Assembly (NCBI RefSeq): GCF_000376985.1
Contig: NZ_AQYA01000032.1
Location: forward strand, 62,001 to 126,000
DNA from: Streptococcus henryi DSM 19005
GTDB lineage: Bacteria; Bacillota; Bacilli; Lactobacillales; Streptococcaceae
DNA length: 64,000 nt
Direction of reading: 5' to 3'
Position 1 is the stretch's first letter. Every line of letters starts with the position of its first letter. Under the pieces are notes generated by a model that made no database searches, was not told where the DNA came from, and saw only the letters and a program-made list of their open reading frames with translations. The position numbers and the translations under genes were made by a program. Below, piece by piece: positions 35,959 to 45,570 of this stretch.

Positions 35959-36930
35959 ATGAGAAAAGTTATTTTAGTTTTACTTTCAATAGCTATCTTG
36001 TCAGCTTGTAGTTCAAAACCTTCAACAACGGGTAAAACAGATTCTTCTAAAGATAAGGTGACTTTGGAAGAATCACAATCTTCGACGAAAGCCTCTACCA
36101 GTACTTCGACTAAGGAAGAAGCACAATCAGATAGTCAAGAATCAACATCAAATGAATCGGTTACAGAACAATCTTCTGTTCAAGATAACCAGACTCAACC
36201 AACCCCAAGTCAGGAAGTTGAAACAGGAGGGAGTTCGGCCGGTGTGACAGGAGGAAACACTTCAACTTATACGGATTCAACGACTGTTGAAAACCCACCA
36301 ATGGATGATGAAACGGCTAATCGTTTGATTATAGGCAATAATAATGCTACTGCCTCCACCTCAATACAGGGAGGACAAAAAGCCATTCTTAATGTCTCCC
36401 AACAGTACCAGCAAACCTGGAACTGGTGTGCACCGACAGCAGTGAGTATGATTTTATCCTATAAAGGAGTTTCGGTGTCCCAAGCTCAACTGGCTCAGGA
36501 TATGGGGACTGATGACTCTTTCGGGACCCACAATGCCAATGCTATTCAGGTTCTCAACCGTTATCTTTTTGGTTACGACAACCCCGCAGTCGGTCAGGCA
36601 GGTTATCGTCTAGCCACAGTCACCAATTCTAGCTCAAATTCTGAAGACATGCGCCTTTTTAAAGAACGTCTCATTCAGAACATCCGCGATGGCTATCCAA
36701 TGTATTACACCATTGACAATGCTAGAATGTATCCAGGAAAAAGTGGTGAACATAATGTGACAGGTATTGGTTATCAACTGACCCAGGATGGTTCTGATAT
36801 CGCCTATGTCTATTACCTGGACCCATCTTATGCCGTCATCGATCCAACCTATGGTGGACTAAAGAAAGTTACACCGGAAGAATTATTATATGCCATGTTG
36901 ACCTGTGTGGAGCCAAATTATGGCTGGTAA
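35959..36930 (+). CDS. Lipoprotein with C39-like papain-fold peptidase domain
   Basis: 323 residues from ATG 35959. Signal peptide with lipobox LSAC (Cys about 19), then a Ser/Thr/Gln-rich linker to about residue 120. The domain from about 140 fits Peptidase_C39_2: catalytic Cys in WNWCAPTAVSMIL with a preceding Gln, His in GEHNVTGIGY, and Asp in YYLDPSYA. It is outside the membrane, so it is not the cytoplasmic leader peptidase of a bacteriocin exporter. It may cleave a secreted peptide, perhaps the next gene's product. Confidence 0.8.
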   Translation: MRKVILVLLSIAILSACSSKPSTTGKTDSSKDKVTLEESQSSTKASTSTSTKEEAQSDSQESTSNESVTEQSSVQDNQTQPTPSQEVETGGSSAGVTGGNTSTYTDSTTVENPPMDDETANRLIIGNNNATASTSIQGGQKAILNVSQQYQQTWNWCAPTAVSMILSYKGVSVSQAQLAQDMGTDDSFGTHNANAIQVLNRYLFGYDNPAVGQAGYRLATVTNSSSNSEDMRLFKERLIQNIRDGYPMYYTIDNARMYPGKSGEHNVTGIGYQLTQDGSDIAYVYYLDPSYAVIDPTYGGLKKVTPEELLYAMLTCVEPNYGW

Positions 36931-36996
36931 TTTGATTTGGTAAATTAGTTCTTAATATAAAATAATATATAATTCATTTTTGGGAGGAAAAAGGTT

Positions 36997-37266
36997 ATGA
37001 AAAAAATTAAAAATAATGTTTGGCTTATTGTGATTATTGCAATGTTATTTGGCTTGGGTGCCAAAAATGTTGTATCGGCAGTACACGTTGCGACTGTAGC
37101 AAACACACGATATGAAATTTATTATGTCATGGGAGGTACAAACATTTCCTACACCTATAAAGAACTAAGGTATCCTAATGGTTTTACATATTCTACAACA
37201 AGAGAACGAAAAGATTATGGTGTGAATCCTGCGTACCTTTACACATACCATTACAAGACATACTGA
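36997..37266 (+). CDS. Small secreted Tyr-rich protein
   Basis: 89 residues. Signal peptide of about 29 residues (MKKIKNNVWLIVIIAMLFGL, cleavage after VVSA), leaving a mature form of about 60 residues with ten or more Tyr and no Cys. Size, secretion and the ABC permease and ATPase genes that follow recall lactococcin 972-type loci, but I cannot see a convincing sequence match. GGGAGG precedes the ATG. Function unknown; candidate bacteriocin or signalling peptide. Confidence 0.6.
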   Translation: MKKIKNNVWLIVIIAMLFGLGAKNVVSAVHVATVANTRYEIYYVMGGTNISYTYKELRYPNGFTYSTTRERKDYGVNPAYLYTYHYKTY

Positions 37267-37420
37267 GGCGAGAAATATAAATCTATTGGTACTCATGGAT
37301 TTGCTTAAGTTAATTAATTTAGCCATGATAGTGGTTAATTTAAGCCTTTACTAAGAAGTCTGCTGGCTTATTGGTGCGACATATGAATTATTAAAAGTAG
37401 ATATTTTAAGAGGAGAACAA

Positions 37421-38560
37421 GTGCAATTTTTTACATTTGAATTGAAGCGATTTCTAAAAAATCCCAAAAACCAAGTTTGTCTGGTACTTCTTTTTCTGTT
37501 TATTCTAGGTATGTTTACAGTTAATCAAACAGTTTTTAGAAAAAGATTTGCTGAAGCTGATTTAGCCTTTATCAGATTAGATTACCAGCAAGCCCAGCAG
37601 GCTGTGAATAGCTTAGAAAAAGAAGTACAGCTACATCCTAATGATGAGGGACTTGCTCAGGCTTTAATAACAGCCAAAAAAGAACATGATTTTAGGGATA
37701 AGCAGCTTACTGCTGTCGAGAACAATGATTTTGCTACATTTGCAAATCTAGAAAATCAATTAAATACGTCTAGATTAGATTCTATTCCAGAGAAAGATAG
37801 GGATTCTGATGAGTATCGCCAACTTGAGGCAATGGTTAGATATTTTAATGCCATTAAATCAGTAAATGGTAATTTTAGTGTTTCTGTGAATGATAGCAGT
37901 GATTCAGCATTTATTATAGGGCGCTCTATGGTAGCGTGGTTATCATCAACTACTATTTTTGTACTTGTTACAGTGCTGATTGCAGACGGAGTCAGTCACG
38001 ATATTGAAAGTTCACAAATTCGTTTTTATCATTTAATGGGAGGTAGAAAGCCGAAACAGTTAGTTCTGAAATTAGTGGTTCCAATTTTAGCGGTTTTTGT
38101 AACGACTCTGACTGTTTTTTTACTTTGTTACGTGATAAATGGTTTGTTTGATGGCTATGGAACTTGGCAATATCCCTATTTAATGTCAAATGGTATCATA
38201 CTTCCAATTTGGAAAATGAGTTTGAATACAGTAACAATGTTTCTAGTCGCTTTGATTTTCATTGGTAGTTTAGGACAATTTTTATCGTTAATTTTCAAGA
38301 AAAGTTTAGTTGTTATAGGACTAATTGTAGTTTTCTTGACAGGATTTATGACAATTTCACAGGAAGAATGGTTTCAGCCTTTTAAGAAATTCGTACCTTT
38401 TGAGTACTTGGGCTATGGACAACTTATCAATGATGTTAAAATACTCCCAAGCAAGGCTATCACAATCGGTATTATATATTTGACAAGTATGAGTCTTATT
38501 TTTATAGTATTTTCAGTTTACTTGTACCAACATTATTACTATCGGAAAGTAGGTAAATGA
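37421..38560 (+). CDS. ABC-2 type permease
   Basis: 379 residues from GTG 37421, with AGAGGAG upstream. One N-terminal membrane segment, an extracytoplasmic helical stretch (about 40-165), then five further segments with SHDIESSQIRFYHLMGG, the usual cytoplasmic loop before the helices of ABC-2 permeases. It pairs with the ATPase that overlaps its end by four bases. Likely export or immunity for a peptide such as the 89-residue protein before it. Confidence 0.75.
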   Translation: MQFFTFELKRFLKNPKNQVCLVLLFLFILGMFTVNQTVFRKRFAEADLAFIRLDYQQAQQAVNSLEKEVQLHPNDEGLAQALITAKKEHDFRDKQLTAVENNDFATFANLENQLNTSRLDSIPEKDRDSDEYRQLEAMVRYFNAIKSVNGNFSVSVNDSSDSAFIIGRSMVAWLSSTTIFVLVTVLIADGVSHDIESSQIRFYHLMGGRKPKQLVLKLVVPILAVFVTTLTVFLLCYVINGLFDGYGTWQYPYLMSNGIILPIWKMSLNTVTMFLVALIFIGSLGQFLSLIFKKSLVVIGLIVVFLTGFMTISQEEWFQPFKKFVPFEYLGYGQLINDVKILPSKAITIGIIYLTSMSLIFIVFSVYLYQHYYYRKVGK

Positions 38561-39192
38561 TGGCAGGATTGAAAGTTAATAACCTAACAACAGAAGTCTT
38601 TCAAGATTTGAGCTTTAACCTACCAAAGACCGGCTTACTTGGCATAGTTGGTCGTAATGGTGTTGGGAAGAGCACCTTATTTAGCACAATCAATGGAGAA
38701 ATCAAAGTTTCAGATAATTGTATAGAATCAGGTAAGGTATCCTATATTCCAAATCTAGAAATTTTTGACAAACACTTATCAGCTCAGGACTATCTCCGAC
38801 TTCTAAAAGTAGATGAGCAGGTGGTTTTTCAAAAAAACTTAGAGACAATGGGTGGCGCTAATTTTCTGAAGCAAAAAATCGGCAAGTACTCTCTAGGTAT
38901 GAAAGAGTTATTTGCTATTTTATATCTTCTTTCTATCCAATCTGACCTCATCATTTTCGATGAATTGCTTGATGGTCTTGATGAACAAAGGCGTTTTAGA
39001 GCTTATAAATTGTTAAAGGAGCAGAGCAAGACTAAGTTAATTTTACTCACCTCTCATAACTTATCTGAAGTTTTTGAGGTTTGCGATTGCGTATACCTTT
39101 TGGAAAAAGATTCTCTGAAATCAATTGATCGTAGAGACCTCGAGCGTGTCATGTTTTCGAGTGGTGATTTTCGATACGAAAGTAAAAGTTGA
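38557..39192 (+). CDS. ABC transporter ATP-binding protein
   Basis: 211 residues: Walker A GRNGVGKST, signature YSLGMKELF, Walker B LIIFDELLDGLD, H-loop TSHN. The Walker B Glu is kept in DEL. It forms an ABC-2 type transporter with the preceding permease. Two terminators follow, ending this second secretion locus. Confidence 0.9.
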   Translation: MMAGLKVNNLTTEVFQDLSFNLPKTGLLGIVGRNGVGKSTLFSTINGEIKVSDNCIESGKVSYIPNLEIFDKHLSAQDYLRLLKVDEQVVFQKNLETMGGANFLKQKIGKYSLGMKELFAILYLLSIQSDLIIFDELLDGLDEQRRFRAYKLLKEQSKTKLILLTSHNLSEVFEVCDCVYLLEKDSLKSIDRRDLERVMFSSGDFRYESKS

Positions 39193-39200
39193 CAAGATTC

Positions 39201-39232
39201 TTTTGGAAAACCTGCTCTGCTATTTTCCAAAA
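39201..39232. terminator. Hairpin containing an 11-mer copy
   Basis: TTTTGGAAAA pairs with TTTTCCAAAA. The loop and arm contain the complement of AATAGCAGAGC (39214-39224). Confidence 0.65.
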
Positions 39233-39275
39233 AAGAGACAAAGTCAAAATCATCAAGTTTTTATCAGATTTCCCC

Positions 39276-39306
39276 CCCCAATTTTTAGTGAATTGGGGAT
39301 TTTTTT
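39276..39306 (+). terminator. Strong terminator before cinA
   Basis: CCCCAATT pairs with AATTGGGG, then A and seven T. Eight C in a row open the structure. Confidence 0.85.
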
Positions 39307-39325
39307 GTTAAAATGAAGAAGCAAA

Positions 39326-39333
39326 TGCGAATA
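39326..39333 (+). promoter_or_regulatory. Cin-box for ComX (SigX)
   Basis: TGCGAATA differs by one base from the TACGAATA cin-box of late competence genes, at the expected place before cinA, with a T-run upstream. The leader would be very short. Confidence 0.55.
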
Positions 39334-39351
39334 AATAAGTAGGTGGTAAAA

Positions 39352-40611
39352 ATGAAAGCTGAAATCATTGCTGTCGGGACTGAAATTTTAACAGGGCAGA
39401 TTGTTAATACCAATGCCCAGTTTTTGTCTGAAAAATCTGCAGAGCTGGGTGTAGATGTTTACTTCCACACGGCTGTTGGTGATAATGAGGAGCGTCTCTT
39501 ATCTGCAATTGATATTGCCAGCAAACGTAGTGACATTGTCTTGCTCTGTGGTGGCTTGGGCCCAACCGAAGATGATTTGACTAAGCAAACTCTAGCCAAA
39601 TATCTAGGACGTCAACTCGTTTTTGATGAACAAGCAAGCAAGCGTTTGGACGAATTCTTTGCGACCCGTCCTCAGTATGCCAGAACGCCTAACAATGAGC
39701 GTCAAGCACAGATTGTGGAGGGTTCTACACCTATTCAGAATGTGACTGGTCTTGCTGTTGGAAGTCTTTTAGAAGTTGGTGGCGTAACCTACATTGTCTT
39801 ACCTGGCCCGCCAAGTGAGCTCAAACCAATGGTACTGCAAAATCTTGTTCCCCTTTTTGTTGAAGATAATCAGACACTGTATTCACGTGTTTTGCGCTTC
39901 TTTGGGATTGGAGAAAGTCAGTTGGTTACAGTCTTATCTGACTTAATTGACAATCAGTCAGACCCAACCTTGGCTCCTTATGCCAAAACAGGCGAAGTGA
40001 CTCTTCGTTTGTCTACTAAGGCAAAGACACAAGAAGAAGCTGATATTAAGTTAGATGCCCTTGAAGCTCAAATTATGGCCATTAAAACCTTGGAAGGTCA
40101 AGAACTATCAGAACTTCACTATGGTTATGGAGATGATAACAGCTTGGCGCGTGTGGCTTTTGAAATGCTCAAGGAGCAGGGTAAGACCATTACAGCAGCT
40201 GAGAGTTTGACTGCAGGTCTCTTCCAGTCTAGTCTGGCAGACTTCCCAGGTTCTTCAAAGGTCTTTAACGGTGGCTTTGTGACCTATAGTATTGAAGAAA
40301 AATCTAAAATGTTACAGATTCCTCTTACAGACTTGCAGGAGCATGGTGTTGTGTCTAGCTTTACAGCTGAAAAAATGGCAGAGCAGTCACGTCTTTTGAC
40401 CGATGCCGATTTTGGTATTGGTCTGACAGGTGTAGCTGGCCCAGATGAGCTTGAAGGTCAACCAGCAGGAACAGTTTTCATTGCCCTTGCCACTAGAACA
40501 GGTGTTCAATCAATACGTGTTGTTATTGGAGGACGCAGTCGTTCAGATGTTCGTTATATCGCTACCTTATATGCCTTTAATTTAGTGCGCCGCGCTTTAT
40601 TAAAGGACTAG
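39352..40611 (+). CDS. cinA: Competence-damage protein CinA
   Basis: 419 residues from ATG 39352, with AGGTGG upstream; GTG 39343 is less likely. N-terminal MoCF-type domain ([13 protein letters not shown], then [15 protein letters not shown]) and C-terminal CinA domain ([11 protein letters not shown], then [17 protein letters not shown]), linked to nicotinamide-nucleotide deamidation and ADP-ribose hydrolysis in the family. In streptococci it is induced in competence with recA and helps bring RecA to the membrane. recA follows at 49 bases. Confidence 0.95.
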   Translation: MKAEIIAVGTEILTGQIVNTNAQFLSEKSAELGVDVYFHTAVGDNEERLLSAIDIASKRSDIVLLCGGLGPTEDDLTKQTLAKYLGRQLVFDEQASKRLDEFFATRPQYARTPNNERQAQIVEGSTPIQNVTGLAVGSLLEVGGVTYIVLPGPPSELKPMVLQNLVPLFVEDNQTLYSRVLRFFGIGESQLVTVLSDLIDNQSDPTLAPYAKTGEVTLRLSTKAKTQEEADIKLDALEAQIMAIKTLEGQELSELHYGYGDDNSLARVAFEMLKEQGKTITAAESLTAGLFQSSLADFPGSSKVFNGGFVTYSIEEKSKMLQIPLTDLQEHGVVSSFTAEKMAEQSRLLTDADFGIGLTGVAGPDELEGQPAGTVFIALATRTGVQSIRVVIGGRSRSDVRYIATLYAFNLVRRALLKD

Positions 40612-40615
40612 AATT

Positions 40616-40624
40616 TGATATAAT
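40616..40624 (+). promoter_or_regulatory. Extended -10 promoter of recA
   Basis: TGATATAAT just after the cinA stop, so recA has its own basal promoter besides readthrough from cinA. Confidence 0.6.
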
Positions 40625-40660
40625 GGAAAAGATATATCTCTAGAAGAGAAGGAGAAAAAT

Positions 40661-41812
40661 TTGGCTAAAAAAACGAAAAAAACTGAAGAAATCACCAAAA
40701 AATTTGGTGACGAACGTAAAAAAGCTCTTGACGATGCCCTAAAAGTTATTGAAAAAGATTTCGGTAAGGGTGCAGTTATGCGTCTTGGTGAACGCGCAGA
40801 GCAAAAAGTTCAAGTTATGAGTTCAGGTTCTTTGGCTCTTGATATTGCACTAGGTGCAGGTGGTTATCCAAAAGGACGTATTATTGAAATCTACGGGCCA
40901 GAGTCATCTGGTAAAACAACCGTTGCCCTTCACGCTGTTGCTCAAGCACAAAAAGAAGGCGGAATCGCTGCCTTTATCGATGCTGAGCACGCTCTTGATC
41001 CTGCCTATGCTGCAGCCTTGGGTGTTAACATTGATGAGCTCCTCTTGTCACAGCCTGATTCAGGTGAACAAGGGCTTGAAATCGCAGGTAAATTGATTGA
41101 TTCTGGTGCCGTTGATCTTGTGGTTATTGACTCAGTTGCGGCTCTTGTCCCTCGTGCTGAGATTGATGGTGACATCGGTGACAGCCACGTTGGTTTGCAA
41201 GCGCGTATGATGTCACAAGCCATGCGTAAACTGTCTGCATCAATCAACAAAACTAAAACAATTGCTATCTTTATCAACCAATTGCGTGAAAAAGTTGGTG
41301 TCATGTTTGGTAACCCTGAAACAACACCTGGTGGACGTGCCCTTAAATTCTATGCTTCAGTGCGTTTGGATGTCCGTGGAAACACACAAATTAAGGGAAC
41401 TGGTGACCAGAAAGACAGTAATGTTGGTAAGGAAACTAAGATCAAGGTTGTTAAAAACAAAGTCGCTCCGCCATTTAAAGAAGCCTTTGTGGAAATCATG
41501 TATGGAGAAGGCATTTCTCGTACAGGTGAGCTTGTTAAGATTGCTAGTGATTTGGATATTATCAAAAAAGCTGGCGCTTGGTTCTCATACAATGACGAGA
41601 AAATCGGACAAGGTTCTGAAAATGCTAAGAAATTCTTGGCAGAGCATCCAGAAATTTTCGATGAAATTGACCGTAAAGTACGATTGCACTACGGTTTGAT
41701 TGAAGAAACTGAAGAAGAAAAGAAAGCAAAAAAGGCTGATTCTAAAACAGAAGCTGAAGAGGCAGATGAATTAGTACTTGAGCTTGATGACGCAATCGAA
41801 ATCGAAGAATAA
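40661..41812 (+). CDS. recA: Recombinase RecA
   Basis: 383 residues from a TTG start (40661), with AGAAGGAGA upstream. P-loop GPESSGKT at 79-86; loop L1 and L2 regions and [14 protein letters not shown] are typical. The acidic C-terminal tail ([12 protein letters not shown]) is the usual streptococcal form. It coats single-stranded DNA for homologous recombination, transformation and repair. No intein. The rare TTG start is normal for this gene in streptococci. Confidence 0.98.
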   Translation: MAKKTKKTEEITKKFGDERKKALDDALKVIEKDFGKGAVMRLGERAEQKVQVMSSGSLALDIALGAGGYPKGRIIEIYGPESSGKTTVALHAVAQAQKEGGIAAFIDAEHALDPAYAAALGVNIDELLLSQPDSGEQGLEIAGKLIDSGAVDLVVIDSVAALVPRAEIDGDIGDSHVGLQARMMSQAMRKLSASINKTKTIAIFINQLREKVGVMFGNPETTPGGRALKFYASVRLDVRGNTQIKGTGDQKDSNVGKETKIKVVKNKVAPPFKEAFVEIMYGEGISRTGELVKIASDLDIIKKAGAWFSYNDEKIGQGSENAKKFLAEHPEIFDEIDRKVRLHYGLIEETEEEKKAKKADSKTEAEEADELVLELDDAIEIEE

Positions 41813-41818
41813 AACGAA

Positions 41819-41843
41819 AGAGAAGTCCTGGGGCTTCTTTTTT
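41819..41843 (+). terminator. Terminator of recA
   Basis: AGAAGTC pairs with GGCTTCT (one wobble), followed by six T. Confidence 0.8.
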
Positions 41844-41871
41844 AGCGTCCTCTTCTCCTTAGTCTCTTCGT

Positions 41872-41972
41872 AAGACTAAATCAAAATGATACATTGTCAC
41901 TTTCGTTTTGGCTTACCCTAGCGCTGTCCTCGTCTCACTTCCTCATCTGATTTTGATTTAATTTGAGTTTAA
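41872..41972 (-). repeat. MITE-like dispersed repeat, copy 3
   Basis: AGACTAAATCAAAATGATAC at one end, CTGATTTTGATTTAATTTGA at the other. Reversed, it shares AAATCAAAATCAGA and AAGTGAGA with copy 1. Confidence 0.6.
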
Positions 41973-42030
41973 AGATAACAGAAAGATTAAAATATGTCAT
42001 TTTACAACTTTTTAGTTGACAATTTAAAAA

Positions 42031-42046
42031 TAGGTCTCTAGACCTA
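42031..42046. promoter_or_regulatory. Perfect palindrome upstream of spx
   Basis: TAGGTCT and AGACCTA around CT, 24 bases before the -10. Operator-like. Confidence 0.4.
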
Positions 42047-42066
42047 TGTTTTGTCTCTGCTAGGTA

Positions 42067-42075
42067 TGTTATAAT
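42067..42075 (+). promoter_or_regulatory. Extended -10 promoter of spx
   Basis: TGTTATAAT, 34 bases before the spx start. Confidence 0.55.
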
Positions 42076-42108
42076 ACAAGTATCATGGGATAGAAAGTGA
42101 GAATGAAC

Positions 42109-42507
42109 ATGATTAAGATTTATACAATTTCAAGTTGCACTAGCTGCAAAAAAGCTAAAACTTGGCTCAACGCTCATCAGCTCCCTTACAAAGAACAAAA
42201 CCTCGGAAAAGAACCCCTATCACGCGAAGAAATTATGGCAATCCTTACAAAAACTGAAAATGGGATTGAAAGTATCGTTTCTTCAAAAAATCGTTACGCT
42301 AAGGCCCTAAATTGTGATATTGAAGATTTGAGCCTTAATGAAGTCATTGACCTCATTCAAGCAAACCCACGTATTTTGAAGAGCCCAATTTTGATTGACG
42401 AAAAACGTCTTCAAGTTGGTTACAAAGAAGATGATATTCGTGCCTTTTTGCCACGCGCTATTCGTAATGTCGAAAATGCAGAAGCACGTCTTCGCGCAGC
42501 TCTATAG
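42109..42507 (+). CDS. spx: Spx-family regulator
   Basis: 132 residues from ATG 42109 (MIKIYTISSC), the family's length, with GTGAG seven bases before. The redox switch C-T-S-C lies at residues 10-13 (SSCTSCKKAKTWL). Spx binds the alpha subunit of RNA polymerase and redirects transcription under disulfide stress. It is degraded by ClpXP in related species. The recA-spx-ireB-ruvX order is conserved in streptococci, where two Spx paralogues are common. Confidence 0.93.
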   Translation: MIKIYTISSCTSCKKAKTWLNAHQLPYKEQNLGKEPLSREEIMAILTKTENGIESIVSSKNRYAKALNCDIEDLSLNEVIDLIQANPRILKSPILIDEKRLQVGYKEDDIRAFLPRAIRNVENAEARLRAAL

Positions 42508-42540
42508 ACCCTAATGTCTTATTATAGACAAGATAACCCC

Positions 42541-42585
42541 CAAAACCGTGCAGCGTCATGAGGCGATTTTGTGCGGTTTTTATAT
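42541..42585 (+). terminator. Terminator after spx
   Basis: AAAACCG pairs with CGGTTTT across a long loop, then TTTAT. Confidence 0.55.
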
Positions 42586-42712
42586 TTTATAGAAGAGACT
42601 CTGATCACAAAAATTTTGAAAGAGTTTACAGAAAAACAATTGAAATCCTTGTTTAATCAAATGAAATGGGTTATAATAAGGGATAAGAGAATTTCAGAAA
42701 GAAGGTGTAAGT

Positions 42713-42982
42713 ATGGGATTTACAGAAGAAACTGTTCGCTTCAAATTGGACGATACTAACAAAAAAGAAATCAGTGAGACTCTCACAACTGTTTACCGTT
42801 CATTGGACGAAAAAGGCTACAACCCCATCAATCAGATTGTCGGTTATGTCTTGAGTGGGGACCCTGCTTATGTTCCTCGTTACAATGACGCCCGCAACCA
42901 GATTCGCAAGTATGAGCGCGACGAAATCGTTGAAGAGTTGGTTCGCTATTACCTCAAAGGAAATGGAATTGATTTGAAATGA
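42713..42982 (+). CDS. IreB family regulatory phosphoprotein (DUF965)
   Basis: 89 residues, full length ([20 protein letters not shown]). The N-terminal Thr residues of the family, phosphorylated by the PASTA kinase in Enterococcus, are present (Thr4, Thr7). IreB modulates cell-wall stress and cephalosporin resistance there. GAAGGTG precedes the start. It overlaps ruvX by four bases. Confidence 0.9.
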   Translation: MGFTEETVRFKLDDTNKKEISETLTTVYRSLDEKGYNPINQIVGYVLSGDPAYVPRYNDARNQIRKYERDEIVEELVRYYLKGNGIDLK

Positions 42983-43398
42983 GAATCATGGGATTAGACG
43001 TCGGCTCTAAAACAGTCGGTATAGCAATTAGTGACCCTTTAGGTTTTACAGCTCAAGGTGTTGAAATCATTAAAATCGACGAAGAAGCTGGCGATTTTGG
43101 CTTTGACCGCTTAGGTGAACTTGTTAAAGAGTACAAAGTTGACAAATTCGTTGTTGGCTTGCCAAAGAATATGAACAATACCGAAGGTCCGCGTGTTGAA
43201 GCCAGCAAGGCTTATGGTGAGAAAATCGCTGATTTATTTGGAATCCCTGTTGATTACCAAGATGAGCGTTTAACTACTGTACAAGCTGAGCGTATGCTAG
43301 TTGAACAAGCTGATGTCAGCCGTGGCAAACGTAAGAAGGTCATTGATAAATTGGCAGCACAGCTTATTTTACAAAATTATTTAGATAGAATGTTTTAA
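42979..43398 (+). CDS. ruvX: Putative Holliday junction resolvase YqgF
   Basis: 139 residues with an RNase H-like fold: [16 protein letters not shown], then [13 protein letters not shown] and YQDERLTT, which give the acidic active-site residues. The family processes 16S rRNA 5' ends or resolves junctions, depending on species. Between the ireB-like and DUF1292 genes in a conserved operon. Confidence 0.92.
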   Translation: MRIMGLDVGSKTVGIAISDPLGFTAQGVEIIKIDEEAGDFGFDRLGELVKEYKVDKFVVGLPKNMNNTEGPRVEASKAYGEKIADLFGIPVDYQDERLTTVQAERMLVEQADVSRGKRKKVIDKLAAQLILQNYLDRMF

Positions 43399-43422
43399 AA
43401 ACAAGACATAAAAGGAGAAAAC

Positions 43423-43734
43423 ATGGCACATAACCATAACCACGATCATGATCATGACCACGAAGTTATTACACTTGTTGATGAACAAGGTAACGAAACA
43501 TTATTTGAAATTCTTTTGACGATTGACGGTCGTGAAGAATTCGGTAAAAACTATGTTCTTTTGGTACCAGCTGGTGCTGAAGAAGATGAGCAAGGTGAGA
43601 TTGAAATTCAAGCTTACTCATTCACTGAAAACGAAGACGGTACAGAAGGTGACCTTCAACCGATTCCAGAAGATTCAGACGCTGAATGGGATATGATTGA
43701 AGAAGTCTTCAATAGCTTCTTGGACGAAGAATAA
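43423..43734 (+). CDS. DUF1292 family protein (YrzB-like)
   Basis: 103 residues, strongly acidic. It opens with a His/Asp repeat ([12 protein letters not shown]), then the DUF1292 core ([28 protein letters not shown]). The His-rich start could bind metal. Function unknown; third gene of the conserved ireB-ruvX operon. AAGGAG precedes the start. Confidence 0.88.
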   Translation: MAHNHNHDHDHDHEVITLVDEQGNETLFEILLTIDGREEFGKNYVLLVPAGAEEDEQGEIEIQAYSFTENEDGTEGDLQPIPEDSDAEWDMIEEVFNSFLDEE

Positions 43735-43744
43735 TAAAGTATTT

Positions 43745-43772
43745 AGAGTGGGCAAAGCCCTCTCTTTTTTTT
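43745..43772 (+). terminator. Terminator of the ireB-ruvX operon
   Basis: AGAGTGGGC pairs with GCCCTCTCT (one mismatch), loop AAA, then eight T. Confidence 0.85.
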
Positions 43773-43811
43773 GCCCTCTTTTTCGAATAGGTTAGGAGAA
43801 GGAGGAATTTT

Positions 43812-43937
43812 ATGAAAAAGACCAGATTAAGTCAGGAAGAAAAACTCTTTTTGATACGCTATGAAAGCCAATCTTTTCATCGCTTTCGAGACATTTTAAG
43901 CTATAGTATTGTCTGTGGAAAATTGACTAAATCTTAG
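43812..43937 (+). CDS. Small hypothetical protein (41 residues)
   Basis: ATG 43812 behind a perfect AGGAGG. The product MKKTRLSQEEKLFLIRYESQ... is basic and helical, ending CGKLTKS. No family recognised. The ribosome site and codon pattern make it likely to be translated. Confidence 0.5.
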   Translation: MKKTRLSQEEKLFLIRYESQSFHRFRDILSYSIVCGKLTKS

Positions 43938-43978
43938 ATTCTGATATACTGGAAGTATCATATTCAAGGAGAATCAAT

Positions 43979-45565
43979 GTGAATCAAACACCTGAAGAGA
44001 GCTTGGTAGCCAAAGAGTCGTATGAGGACTATAGCCGTTCTCAACGCCATCAAGGGGTAAATAGGGAATCACGTAAAGAAGTCAAAAAGACTAAGGTTCC
44101 AACTCTACATAAGCTCTACATCGTATTTTGGAGTGCTCTGACAGCTTGTCTGAGTTTTGCCGTTCTTCCATTTTTAGCAGACACTGCAAACAGCCTTCAA
44201 TCTCAAAATTTCTATCTTGGTTTAATGGTGACCAAAGGGCAGTTGCCTTTTAGTGACTTATTTGCGACAGGTGGATTCCTCTATTATATTATTCTAGCTA
44301 TCGGTTTCTTTATTAGTGCTAACTTGTGGATAGCCTTGGTTAATTTCCTGGCCTATTATGTGACAGGCATTTATCTCTATAAAGTTTTCTATTACTTTAC
44401 TGAGGATAGCAAGGTTGCTACGATTGCCAATCTGATTTTTTATCTGCTCAATCTCATTTTGGGCTTTGGTGGACTCTATCCAATTCAGTGGGCAATGCCT
44501 TTTGTCATGGTTTCCCTCTGGTTCTTGATTAAGTATTTTGCAGGTATTATCAAGGATGAAGCCTTCATTTTATACGGCTTTGCTGGAGCGGCGGCTATGT
44601 TGTTGGAGCCCCGTACACTCATTTTCTGGGGAATTTCCTTCATAACCATTGGGATTTACAATATTAGCCAGAAGCATGTTGCAAGAGGATTTTACCAACT
44701 GTTGTGTATTATCTTAGGCACAATTTTGGTCTTCTATACAAGCGGTTATTTTATTTTGAACCTGCAGATTTTGTCCCCTTACATCAGCCAAGCGGTGATT
44801 TATCCATTTACCTATTTTGCAGTAGGTAGCCAAAACTTGTGGTTGTCTATTCTTTTCCATCTTCTTGTAGCCCTGGCTTCCGGCCTCTTGCTAGGATTCT
44901 TCGGTTTCTTCCGAGGTGCCTTTAAAGGTGAGGACAAGGTATCTAAGTTCTTGATTTTCCTTGTGGCCTTCATCTATTTGGTCATTGCTTGCCTATCTCA
45001 AGATTTTCGACTTTACCATCTTTTAACGCTCCTACCGTTCGGTTTGATTTTGACTGTTATGTCGCTTAACACAAGTTATCAGCGTAGCTTGGCCAAGACA
45101 TCACACCGCCGAAAGAAGACAGGTCGCGGCGCAAGTCAATTCCTAAGCTATTTCTTGAGAAAACATCTTTACCTACCGATTTTGGTTCTTATCTTATCAT
45201 TTGGGCATTTAACTTATGTTTCTCTTATGGGGCTTTCGGAAAATGCAGAGCGCTCCACAATTGCGACTTATCTGACTAGCCAGCTTGGCAGTGAAGATAA
45301 GATTTATGTCTGGGATGACTCAGCTAAAATTTATTTCGAAACTCAAGCTCAAACTAGTGCTCAATTTGCCCTTCCAACAGTGAATACTGTGAAAAAATCA
45401 AATGCTAAACTTTTAGAGGATGATTTATTACAAGTTGATTCAGAATTTGTAGTGGTTAATCCTGAAATACCGATGTCTGATGTTTTGAAAAATAGCCTAG
45501 AGGCTAACTATGACAAGGTTTCAGTAGAGGGTGTTTCTACTTTCAAAATTTATCAGAAAAAATAA
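43979..45565 (+). CDS. Large multi-pass membrane protein, possible GT-C glycosyltransferase
   Basis: 528 residues from GTG 43979, with AAGGAGA upstream. A soluble N-terminal 45 residues are followed by about eleven membrane segments. An early extracytoplasmic loop (TKGQLPFSDLFATGG) resembles the catalytic-loop region of GT-C enzymes such as ArnT or PMT relatives, and a C-terminal extracytoplasmic domain (EDKIYVWDDSAKIYFET) is typical of that group. It may add a sugar to a wall polymer or protein. Donor and acceptor are unknown. Confidence 0.6.
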   Translation: MNQTPEESLVAKESYEDYSRSQRHQGVNRESRKEVKKTKVPTLHKLYIVFWSALTACLSFAVLPFLADTANSLQSQNFYLGLMVTKGQLPFSDLFATGGFLYYIILAIGFFISANLWIALVNFLAYYVTGIYLYKVFYYFTEDSKVATIANLIFYLLNLILGFGGLYPIQWAMPFVMVSLWFLIKYFAGIIKDEAFILYGFAGAAAMLLEPRTLIFWGISFITIGIYNISQKHVARGFYQLLCIILGTILVFYTSGYFILNLQILSPYISQAVIYPFTYFAVGSQNLWLSILFHLLVALASGLLLGFFGFFRGAFKGEDKVSKFLIFLVAFIYLVIACLSQDFRLYHLLTLLPFGLILTVMSLNTSYQRSLAKTSHRRKKTGRGASQFLSYFLRKHLYLPILVLILSFGHLTYVSLMGLSENAERSTIATYLTSQLGSEDKIYVWDDSAKIYFETQAQTSAQFALPTVNTVKKSNAKLLEDDLLQVDSEFVVVNPEIPMSDVLKNSLEANYDKVSVEGVSTFKIYQKK

Positions 45566-45570
45566 TGAAA

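Noticed and set aside
35959..36930. Bacteriocin leader peptidase
   Set aside because: The C39-like domain follows a lipobox and would be outside the cell, not joined to an ABC transporter.
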